8,746 nucleotides of DNA from Oscillospiraceae bacterium. Lineage in GTDB: Bacteria; Bacillota; Clostridia; Oscillospirales; Acutalibacteraceae. Shown here piece by piece: positions 1 to 5,605 of this stretch. The stretch's first letter is position 1. Every line of letters begins with the position of its first letter. The stretch covers positions 1 to 8,746 of the forward strand of contig DOZQ01000062.1 in assembly GCA_003517915.1 (NCBI GenBank), given 5' to 3'. The notes beneath the pieces are model-generated. The model searched no databases, was not told where the DNA came from, and worked only from the letters and a program-made list of their open reading frames with translations. The translations under genes and the position numbers were made by a program.

Positions 1-32
1 GAAATTGGACAAAGAATAAAGCATAACTCAAC

Positions 33-91
33 TTCCCCCTGAATATCTATAAAATAAGATTATAGACATGCTTTTAGATATTCGGGAGGGG
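33..91 (+). promoter_or_regulatory. Long hairpin covering the ribosome binding site of the downstream membrane protein gene
   Basis: Bases 33-49 can pair with 75-91. The core GAATATCT (41-48) is perfectly complementary to AGATATTC (76-83), and the C/T-rich 33-40 pairs with the G-rich 84-91 through GC and GU pairs with one mismatch (C37/A87). The loop is about 20 nt. The right arm contains the Shine-Dalgarno GGAGGGG (85-91) of the gene starting at 99, so the folded RNA should hide it. No U-run follows, so an intrinsic terminator is unlikely. Structure seen in the sequence; a regulatory role is inference. Confidence 0.55.
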
Positions 92-98
92 ATTATAA

Positions 99-515
99 AT
101 GAATGAAAAACGTTCCGACAACGCAAAGCAGGGAATTCTTACTGCCATGACTCCCATACTGATTGGATCGGGCGTCGGTGTGGTTGTTATTTTGCTTTTG
201 CTTGTTTTATTTTCGCTGATTTTGACCATCAGCGATTTCGGTTCGGGTGTGCTCATGCCTATGTCCACCGTCTGTGTTGGATTCGGCGCGCTGGCTGCTG
301 GCTTTGCCGCATCGAAAATCAACGGTAAAAACGGCTTCATAACAGGCATGATGTCCGGGGCGGTGTTATATGTTTTGTTCCTTTTGATTTCGCTTATTGT
401 AAGCGGAGGGGCTATCAGCATGGTCAGCTTTTTCAGGCTTATTATAATGCTGGTCTGTTCGGCCATAGGCGGGATATTGGGAATTAATTTAAAACGCAAA
501 AAGAAATATGTTTGA
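99..515 (+). CDS. TIGR04086-type small integral membrane protein
   Basis: This 138-residue protein is almost wholly hydrophobic, with four predicted membrane helices at about residues 18-43, 50-72, 80-101 and 108-130. It has a short charged N-terminus (MNEKRSDNAK) and a basic C-terminal tail (LKRKKKYV), suggesting that both ends face the cytoplasm. Size, helix count and position immediately before scfA match the TIGR04086 family of clostridial membrane proteins, whose biochemical role is unknown. The start is set by GGAGGGG (85-91) seven bases upstream of the ATG; this site lies in the arm of a long hairpin. The stop codon (513-515) overlaps the -35 box of the likely scfA promoter. Family assignment rests on context plus topology and no catalytic motif is visible. 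A link to the SCIFF system, for example in export or sensing, is suggested only by gene neighbourhood. Confidence 0.8.
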   Translation: MNEKRSDNAKQGILTAMTPILIGSGVGVVVILLLLVLFSLILTISDFGSGVLMPMSTVCVGFGALAAGFAASKINGKNGFITGMMSGAVLYVLFLLISLIVSGGAISMVSFFRLIIMLVCSAIGGILGINLKRKKKYV

Positions 516-540
516 ATTTGGGACGAAAATATGATAAAAT
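512..540 (+). promoter_or_regulatory. Predicted SigA extended -10 promoter for scfA
   Basis: The -35 box is TTGAAT (512-517), followed by a 17-bp spacer and the -10 box TAAAAT (535-540), with the extended -10 TGA at 532-534. Transcription would start near 547. The -35 overlaps the TGA stop of the upstream gene. The match is 4/6 plus 5/6 plus the TGn motif. Seen in sequence; activity is inferred. Confidence 0.6.
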
Positions 541-583
541 ATGACCGGTCAGCGTTTTGTGATATGGCTGACCGGCTATATTT
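537..583 (+). promoter_or_regulatory. Strong hairpin at the predicted 5' end of the scfA transcript
   Basis: CCGGTCAGC (545-553) and GCTGACCGG (567-575) are perfectly complementary with a 13-nt loop. After one mismatch (A544/C576) pairing continues for seven more pairs between 537-543 and 577-583. The inner stem starts about where transcription is predicted to begin, so it could act as a 5' stabilising structure, or as a processing site in readthrough transcripts. It ends 10 nt before the scfA Shine-Dalgarno and leaves that site free. It lacks a clean U-run, so a terminator role is less likely. Confidence 0.6.
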
Positions 584-605
584 AAGTTTAAATGGGGGTT
601 TTCTT

Positions 606-743
606 GTGAAGCATATTAAAACGGTAAATAAGGCAAATTTAAAAGAAACGGCCTCAAAGGGTGGCTGCGGCGAATGTCAGGCTTCCTGCCAGTCGGCCTG
701 CAAGACTTCCTGCACGGTGGCCAATCAGCGCTGCGAGAAATAA
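606..743 (+). CDS. scfA: SCIFF ranthipeptide precursor (six cysteines in forty-five residues)
   Basis: The product is exactly 45 residues from a GTG start, chosen because GGGGG (594-598) lies seven bases upstream and because it gives the family's standard length and opening (KHIKTVNKANLKET). An in-frame ATG at 531 would add 25 unrelated residues encoded in the promoter and hairpin. The six cysteines are at positions 21, 24, 28, 32, 36 and 43, in the family core spanning SCQSACKTSC to QRCEK. In the characterised homologue CteA the maturase joins a cysteine to a threonine (Cys32 to Thr37) by a thioether to a non-alpha carbon, and both residues are present here. The N-terminal half is the leader recognised by the maturase. 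No protease or exporter gene lies beside it. Ranthipeptides have been implicated in clostridial cell-density signalling, but the function here is unproven. Confidence 0.96.
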   Translation: MKHIKTVNKANLKETASKGGCGECQASCQSACKTSCTVANQRCEK

Positions 744-764
744 GATTTATAGTTTACGTGTTTT

Positions 765-785
765 AGGGACAGAAGGGCTGTCCCT
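765..785 (+). terminator. Terminator-like hairpin between scfA and scfB
   Basis: AGGGACAG (765-772) and CTGTCCCT (778-785) form a perfect 8-bp stem with a 5-nt loop. It is followed by T-rich sequence (TTCTTTGCATTTTT, 786-799) broken by C and GC. It sits 21 bases after the scfA stop and 16 before the scfB ribosome binding site. It probably terminates most scfA transcripts and lets some through to scfB, since no separate scfB promoter is evident. Structure seen; partial readthrough inferred. Confidence 0.7.
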
Positions 786-814
786 TTCTTTGCATTTTTG
801 GGAAGGGATATTTT

Positions 815-2182
815 ATGATACATAAATATAAACTGAACGGCTATAACATTCTTTTGGATGTTTACAGCGGAGCCGTTCATATAATAGACGAGCTCTGCTT
901 TGAGCTGCTTGAGTTGATATCAGAAGAGGATATCACAGCGGATTCCCGTCCGTCGGCGGCGTTTTCCGCGCTGGCGGGGAGATATGCTCCTGCCGATATT
1001 GAAGAGGCTTATGCGGAGCTGCGTTCGCTGTTTTTGGCGGGGCAGCTGTTCTCAAAGGATGATTACGGTGTGTTTGCCGATAAAATAAGGCCGGCGCCCG
1101 TAAAGGCTATGTGCCTTCATATTGCCCACGATTGTAATCTGCGCTGTGAATACTGCTTTGCCGCCAAGGGGGATTTTGGCAGGGGACGCAAGCTGATGGA
1201 CTTTGAAACAGGAAAAAAGGCCATTGATTTTTTGATAGAGCAGTCCTCCGGAAGGCACAATCTTGAGGTGGATTTTTTCGGCGGTGAACCGCTTATGAAT
1301 ATGGATACCGTGAAAAGGCTGGTAGCTTACGCCCGTTCGCTTGAAAAGCTCCACAATAAGAAATTCCGGTTTACCCTGACCACAAACGGCCTGCTGCTTG
1401 ACAGCGATAACATGGATTTTATAAACGCCGAGATGTCTAATGTCGTGCTTTCAATCGATGGACGAAAGGAAATCAATGACCGTCTGCGCGTAACTCCTGG
1501 AGGCAAGGGCTCTTATGACGTGATAGTGCCGAAATATCAGGAGCTTGTAAAACGGCGCGGCCGTGACAAGCATTATTATGTACGCGGAACCTTTACAGGG
1601 TATAATCCTGATTTTACAAAGGATGTGCTGCGGCTTTATGAGCTGGGATTTGATCAGATATCGGTCGAACCGGTTGTTTCGGAGCAGGGTCTGCCGTACG
1701 CAATAAATCCGGAAGATCTGCCACGGATATTTACGGAATATGAAACTCTGGCAAAAACCATATTGGAGATGAAGCGGCGCGGCGACAAAATCAACTTTTT
1801 TCATTTTATGCTCGAGCCGGACAGCGGGCCATGCGCCATAAAGCGGTTGCGCGGCTGCGGCTGCGGTAACGAATATGTGGCGGTCACGCCGGAAGGAGAT
1901 ATTTATCCCTGCCATCAGTTTGTCGGCAATGAAGACTATAAAATGGGCAGCGTGTATTCTGGTGAATTAGATACAGGGATGAAAGAGCGGTTTTCAAAGA
2001 CAAGCATTTATCATAAGCCGGACTGCCGGGACTGCTGGGCTAAGTTTTATTGCAGTGGTGGATGTAATGCAAACAATCTGCAATACGCGGGGGATATCAA
2101 CACGCCGCATGAAATGTCCTGCCGGCTGGGGGAAAAGCGTCTTGAATGCGCGCTTATGATAATGGCGGCATTGGCGGAATAA
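815..2182 (+). CDS. scfB: SCIFF maturase, radical SAM/SPASM thioether-forming enzyme
   Basis: This 455-residue enzyme should install the thioether cross-link in the ScfA peptide, using a 5'-deoxyadenosyl radical made from S-adenosylmethionine. Residues 1-90 are consistent with a RiPP-recognition domain that binds the leader. The radical SAM core begins with the CxxxCxxC cluster ligands C107, C111 and C114 (CNLRCEYC), followed by FFGGEP (154-159) and LTTNGL (188-193). The C-terminal SPASM region supplies ligands for auxiliary iron-sulfur clusters: cysteines at 340, 348, 350, 366, 404, 407, 413, 417 and 436, including CHQF and CxxCWAKFYCSGGC. Length and domain order match CteB-like maturases. 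The ATG at 815 follows GGAAGGG (801-807) at seven bases. It lies 71 bp after scfA, behind a terminator-like hairpin. Residues 348-350 (CGC) include one cysteine that may not be a ligand. No motif is missing. Confidence 0.96.
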   Translation: MIHKYKLNGYNILLDVYSGAVHIIDELCFELLELISEEDITADSRPSAAFSALAGRYAPADIEEAYAELRSLFLAGQLFSKDDYGVFADKIRPAPVKAMCLHIAHDCNLRCEYCFAAKGDFGRGRKLMDFETGKKAIDFLIEQSSGRHNLEVDFFGGEPLMNMDTVKRLVAYARSLEKLHNKKFRFTLTTNGLLLDSDNMDFINAEMSNVVLSIDGRKEINDRLRVTPGGKGSYDVIVPKYQELVKRRGRDKHYYVRGTFTGYNPDFTKDVLRLYELGFDQISVEPVVSEQGLPYAINPEDLPRIFTEYETLAKTILEMKRRGDKINFFHFMLEPDSGPCAIKRLRGCGCGNEYVAVTPEGDIYPCHQFVGNEDYKMGSVYSGELDTGMKERFSKTSIYHKPDCRDCWAKFYCSGGCNANNLQYAGDINTPHEMSCRLGEKRLECALMIMAALAE

Positions 2183-2212
2183 ATATTGCAAGCATGGGAT
2201 GAAGTTTATTTA

Positions 2213-2243
2213 ATTTGTCGTAAAACTTGTTTATTTGTCATAA
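2213..2243 (+). repeat. Two direct repeats, 20-bp period, upstream of a promoter
   Basis: ATTTGTCGTAA (2213-2223) and ATTTGTCATAA (2233-2243) differ at one position and are spaced exactly 20 bp start to start, about two helical turns. The second ends 7 bp before the -35 box at 2251. They could be paired regulator sites on one DNA face, although the AT-rich context makes chance similarity possible. Confidence 0.4.
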
Positions 2244-2250
2244 TTGGGTG

Positions 2251-2279
2251 TTGATGTGAACGCTGCACAGTGATATAAT
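2251..2279 (+). promoter_or_regulatory. SigA extended -10 promoter for the glycosylase-like gene
   Basis: The -35 is TTGATG (2251-2256), the spacer is 17 bp, and the -10 is a perfect TATAAT (2274-2279) with the extended TG at 2271-2272. Transcription would start near 2286, giving a leader of about 36 nt before the ATG at 2322. Confidence 0.8.
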
Positions 2280-2321
2280 ATTATTGGATATTTTCAGTTT
2301 AATAATATTGGAGGAAGAAAT

Positions 2322-2918
2322 ATGCGATCTATTCACCCTTATGAGCCGTATGTTCCTCAAAACGCGGAAAAGCTGATTATAGGAACTATACCGCCGTACA
2401 GGTTTTGCATTAAACCACTTAAATTGTTTGCCCGTGATGTGAATTTCTTTTACGGTTCCCGTGACAGTGCTTTTTGGGAATTGCTTTCAGCGGCTACTGG
2501 TAAAGAATTTGATTATGAAAACACAGAAGCTGCGGTAAATCAGCGAAAAGACTTACTTAGAGAGCTTAAAATTGGTATTACGGATGTAATAAAAAGCTGT
2601 ATACATAAAGACGGCAAGTCGGATGATAAATCATTAGAAGATGAGGAAGAAAAGAAACTTAAAAAACTACTATCGCAGAATTCTAAAATAAATACATTCT
2701 TATATACAAGTGGGCGTGTGAAAACGCTGATGAACGCTTTTGCGGATAAAAGAGAGCACGCTTGGACTGTGCCGAAAAAAAGAGGCACGGTTGTTATTGA
2801 CGACAAAAAATATAACGTGACCGTTTTATATTCACCGGCACCTTCGGCTTTACGCGGTATGGGAAAAGACGGAGCTAAAATACGCGAGGCACAATATAGA
2901 GAAGTTTTCGGATCATAG
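2322..2918 (+). CDS. Uracil-DNA glycosylase superfamily protein (divergent)
   Basis: This 198-residue cytoplasmic protein resembles base-excision DNA glycosylases of the UDG superfamily. The first beta strand and active-site loop appear as LIIGTIPP (18-25), NFFYGSRDSAFWELL (41-55) resembles the YYxxxxNxFW segment of hypoxanthine-DNA glycosylase, and LYSPAPSALRGM (169-180) sits where the DNA-intercalating motif is expected. By eye, Ser49 occupies the place of the asparagine important in the hypoxanthine enzymes, so specificity or activity is uncertain. Residues 96-116 are a charged, lysine/glutamate-rich insertion. The start has GGAGG (2310-2314) seven bases upstream. The gene stands alone with its own promoter and is AT-rich: hand-counted 60-base lines inside it are 25-37% GC, against 67% for one line in the wbp operon. 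This may mean recent acquisition. The superfamily call is fairly safe; the substrate (uracil, hypoxanthine or other) is not determined. Confidence 0.68.
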   Translation: MRSIHPYEPYVPQNAEKLIIGTIPPYRFCIKPLKLFARDVNFFYGSRDSAFWELLSAATGKEFDYENTEAAVNQRKDLLRELKIGITDVIKSCIHKDGKSDDKSLEDEEEKKLKKLLSQNSKINTFLYTSGRVKTLMNAFADKREHAWTVPKKRGTVVIDDKKYNVTVLYSPAPSALRGMGKDGAKIREAQYREVFGS

Positions 2919-2994
2919 AAATTTGCTTTAAAATGTCTCATCAGAAAATACAAAAAATAGATACGTATGCTGCGGTGCTTTTTATTCTGTAATA

Positions 2995-3023
2995 TTGACA
3001 TATTTTCGGGTGGGCTGTATAAT
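2995..3023 (+). promoter_or_regulatory. Perfect-consensus SigA promoter for the wbp operon
   Basis: TTGACA (2995-3000) and TATAAT (3018-3023) are both exact consensus hexamers with the optimal 17-bp spacer. Transcription would start near 3030. The leader before the first gene is then about 110 nt and structured, which suggests that control may act after initiation. Confidence 0.9.
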
Positions 3024-3035
3024 ACTAAAAGAGGA

Positions 3036-3105
3036 AACCGGCTAAACGGCGGTTGTCCGGATTAAAAGGTTAAAAAGCCGTCTGTTCTCATACAACAGGC
3101 GGTTT
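3036..3105 (+). promoter_or_regulatory. Structured 5' leader of the wbp operon, possible attenuator
   Basis: The stronger element is a 12-bp stem, AAGCCGTCTGTT (3075-3086) with AACAGGCGGTTT (3094-3105), containing two GU pairs and a 7-nt loop. It is followed by a weak T-rich tail (TTTAGTTTAT). Upstream, CCGG (3038-3041) can pair with CCGG (3057-3060), or AACCG (3036-3040) with CGGTT (3050-3054). ACGGC (3046-3050) is complementary to GCCGT (3077-3081) in the terminator-like arm, so a mutually exclusive fold is possible but only 5 bp long. I recognise no known riboswitch class. The ribosome binding site at 3128-3133 lies outside the stems. Confidence 0.5.
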
Positions 3106-3138
3106 AGTTTATACAAATATTCCACTTGGGAGGAAGCT

Positions 3139-4458
3139 ATGACACTTAGGGAAAGTTTACTTGAAAAAATAAGTACGAGAAAAATGATTGTAGGCGTAGT
3201 CGGGCTGGGATATGTCGGTCTGCCTTTAGCGGTTGAAAAAGCGAAGGCGGGCTATAAAACAATAGGGTTTGACATACAAAAAAGCAAGGTGGATATGGTC
3301 AATCGGGGTGAAAACTATATTGGTGACGTTGTGGACAAAGATCTCGCGGAATTGGTCAGCTCGGGCATGCTGTCGGCCACAACCGATTTCAGTGCCATAG
3401 GCCAGGCGGATTTTATTGCCATATGTGTCCCCACCCCGCTGGACGAGCATCAGCAGCCGGATATCAGCTATGTTGAAAGCAGCTCGAGAGAGGTGGCGAA
3501 ATATCTCAGGAAGGGCACGGCGGTAGTGCTGGAATCCACGACCTATCCGGGTACGACTGAGGAACTGATCCGGCCGATTTTAGAACAAGTGTCAGGCCTT
3601 GTCTGCGAAAAAGATTTTTATTTGGGCTTTTCTCCCGAGAGGGTTGATCCGGGCAATTTAATCTACAAGACCAAGAATACGCCTAAGGTGGTTGGCGCTA
3701 TCGGTAAAGACGCGACCGAAGTGATTTCGACTGTCTACCGCAGTGTGCTGGACGGTGATGTTTTTGAGGCGTCCTCGCCGCGCGTCGCCGAGATGGAAAA
3801 GATACTTGAAAATACCTACCGCAACGTAAATATAGGCCTAATTAATGAATTGGCAATGCTCTGCGATAAAATGGATATAAACATCTGGGAAGTGATTGAA
3901 GCGGCCAAAACCAAGCCCTACGGATTCCAGCCGTTTTATCCCGGACCGGGACTGGGCGGCCACTGTATTCCGCTTGACCCCTATTATCTATCATGGAAGG
4001 CCCGCGAATACGGCTTTCACACTTCAATGATCGAAGCTTCCGGCATGATCAACGACCGTATGCCGGAATATTGTACCGACAGGGCGGCAAAAATCCTAAA
4101 CAGATTTGTAAAGAGCCTTAATGGATCAAAAATCCTGCTGGTGGGCATGGCCTATAAGCCGGATATTGACGATTACCGTGAAAGTCCGGCGATAAGGGTC
4201 AGCGAATGTCTTTCAGAGCAGGGAGCTAATGTCGAATATTTTGACCCCTATATCAGCCGTTACCGTCATAAAAACAAATATTATGACGGTCTTTGTGAAC
4301 TGGACGCTGAAAAAATCGCGGGCTATGATCTAGTGATAATTACCGCCGCGCACACAAATGTTGATTATGCGATGCTGCAAAAAAACGCGGTCTTTATTTT
4401 TGATACCAAAAACGCGATGAAAAATATAGAAAACCGCGAAAATATTGAGCTGTTATAG
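3139..4458 (+). CDS. wbpA: UDP-N-acetylglucosamine 6-dehydrogenase
   Basis: This 439-residue enzyme belongs to the UDP-glucose/GDP-mannose dehydrogenase family, which oxidises C6 of a nucleotide sugar to the carboxylate with two NAD+. Context favours UDP-GlcNAc as substrate, giving UDP-GlcNAcA. The NAD-binding loop is GLGYVGLP (22-29), followed by CVPTPLDE (96-103) and ESTTYPGTTEE (132-142). The central helix EMEKILENTYRNVNIGLINE (218-237) carries the conserved K221 and N225. The catalytic cysteine is C276 in GPGLGGHCIPLDPYY. The C-terminal UDP-binding domain has the expected GMAYKPDIDDYRESPA (336-351). Length is normal and all key residues are present. GGGAGG (3128-3133) lies five bases before the ATG. 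It is the first gene of a four-gene operon driven by a consensus promoter. Dehydrogenases for UDP-GalNAc (WbpO-like) look alike; the wbpB, wbpD and wbpE neighbours make WbpA the better call. Confidence 0.92.
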   Translation: MTLRESLLEKISTRKMIVGVVGLGYVGLPLAVEKAKAGYKTIGFDIQKSKVDMVNRGENYIGDVVDKDLAELVSSGMLSATTDFSAIGQADFIAICVPTPLDEHQQPDISYVESSSREVAKYLRKGTAVVLESTTYPGTTEELIRPILEQVSGLVCEKDFYLGFSPERVDPGNLIYKTKNTPKVVGAIGKDATEVISTVYRSVLDGDVFEASSPRVAEMEKILENTYRNVNIGLINELAMLCDKMDINIWEVIEAAKTKPYGFQPFYPGPGLGGHCIPLDPYYLSWKAREYGFHTSMIEASGMINDRMPEYCTDRAAKILNRFVKSLNGSKILLVGMAYKPDIDDYRESPAIRVSECLSEQGANVEYFDPYISRYRHKNKYYDGLCELDAEKIAGYDLVIITAAHTNVDYAMLQKNAVFIFDTKNAMKNIENRENIELL

Positions 4459-4498
4459 GATAAACTTTATAATTTTGACTTAAGGAGTTAAATCCGCT

Positions 4499-5578
4499 AT
4501 GAATTACGCGCTTATCGGCTGCGGCAGAATCTCCGCGAACCACATCGCCTCGGCGGTGGAAAACAATTTGAACATTACGGCACTTTGCGATTTACTGCCT
4601 GAGCGCATGGAGGAGTTAAAGCAGCGTTATCATCTGCCGGACAGTGTGAAGTTTTACACCGACTACCGGGAGATGCTACGGCTTGAAAAAATCGAACTGG
4701 CCGCTATAGCTACTGAAAGCGGAAAGCATGCCGCCATAGCCTTCGACTGCATAGAGGCGGGGGTAAATCTCATTATTGAAAAACCGATCGCGCTGTCTAT
4801 AAGCGACGCCGACCGGATTATAGAGCGAGCTGAAAAGAAAAAAGTATGTGTTTGCGCCTGCCATCAAAACCGCTTTAATAAATCCGTGCAGAAAATTCGC
4901 TCGGCGGTGGAAACAGGACGTTTCGGGCGGCTTTTTCACGGCACGGCGCATATTTTATGGAACCGGGGAGAGGAGTATTACCGGCAAGCTCCTTGGCGCG
5001 GCACATGGGAGCAGGACGGCGGCGCGCTTATGAATCAGTGCATTCACAATCTTGATTTGCTGCGCTGGATGATGGGGGACGAGATCGAGGAGGTATTTGC
5101 CTACACCGACCGGATCTGCCATCCGTATATTGAGGCGGAGGATTTGGGTTTAGCGGTGATTAAATTCGCGGGCGGTGCCTACGGCCTGATCGAAGGGACG
5201 ACGAATATCTATCCTCAGAATTTGGAGGAAACTCTCTGCCTGTTCGGCGACAGAGGCACGGTGAAGGCCGGCGGGAAATCGGTTAACATAATTGAGGAGT
5301 GGCGATTCGCTGACTCTTTGGATATTTCTGAGGATGTGAAGGCGCAGTACAGCGAAAATCCACCCAATGTTTATGGGTTCGGACACTCGCCGTTATACCG
5401 TGACGTAATCGGGGCAGTTAAAGAAGGGCGTGCGCCCTATATTGACGCCAAAGCGGGGAAACGCGCGCTTGAACTGGTGCTTGGGATTTATGAGTCGGCG
5501 GCAAAACATAAGCCGGTGCGGTTTCCGCTGAAAAGCTCCGGCACGCTGAATTTTCGCGGCCGGTTTGATCAGGCTTAA
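4499..5578 (+). CDS. wbpB: UDP-N-acetyl-2-amino-2-deoxyglucuronate 3-dehydrogenase (Gfo/Idh/MocA family)
   Basis: This 359-residue NAD-dependent oxidoreductase should oxidise the C3 hydroxyl of UDP-GlcNAcA to the 3-keto sugar. The N-terminal Rossmann fold shows ALIGCGRISANH (4-15), an acidic residue after the second strand in LCDLLPERM, and the family's EKP motif (94-96) with the catalytic-type lysine K95. The substrate domain has GGALMNQCIHNLDLLRW (174-190), whose H183 and D186 fit the family's catalytic GGG..D..H-type segment. Length is close to that of characterised WbpB/WlbA proteins. AAGGAG (4482-4487) is 11 bases upstream, slightly long but the only good site. It begins 40 bp after wbpA. 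In Pseudomonas aeruginosa the homologue works coupled with WbpE, recycling bound NADH by means of 2-oxoglutarate; the presence of wbpE nearby agrees with this. Sequence alone could fit other sugar dehydrogenases, and the operon decides. Confidence 0.9.
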   Translation: MNYALIGCGRISANHIASAVENNLNITALCDLLPERMEELKQRYHLPDSVKFYTDYREMLRLEKIELAAIATESGKHAAIAFDCIEAGVNLIIEKPIALSISDADRIIERAEKKKVCVCACHQNRFNKSVQKIRSAVETGRFGRLFHGTAHILWNRGEEYYRQAPWRGTWEQDGGALMNQCIHNLDLLRWMMGDEIEEVFAYTDRICHPYIEAEDLGLAVIKFAGGAYGLIEGTTNIYPQNLEETLCLFGDRGTVKAGGKSVNIIEEWRFADSLDISEDVKAQYSENPPNVYGFGHSPLYRDVIGAVKEGRAPYIDAKAGKRALELVLGIYESAAKHKPVRFPLKSSGTLNFRGRFDQA

Positions 5579-5605
5579 CAAAACTGTTATCAAGGAGAAT
5601 GGTCT

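Noticed and set aside
33..91. Reading the first hairpin as the intrinsic terminator of an upstream gene
   Set aside because: No U-run follows the stem on the + strand and the arm is occupied by the ribosome binding site; sequestration explains it better.
74..499. Minus-strand open frame of 141 codons opposite the membrane protein gene
   Set aside because: It is the antisense of a real hydrophobic gene, lacks a ribosome binding site and resembles no family.
531..605. In-frame ATG extension of scfA giving a 70-residue protein
   Set aside because: The extra 25 codons run through the predicted promoter's downstream edge and a strong hairpin, have no ribosome binding site, and exceed the invariant family length of about 45; the GTG at 606 has GGGGG at seven bases.
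2919..2994. Small gene or terminator after the glycosylase-like gene
   Set aside because: No open frame with a ribosome binding site and no convincing hairpin were seen in this AT-rich gap.
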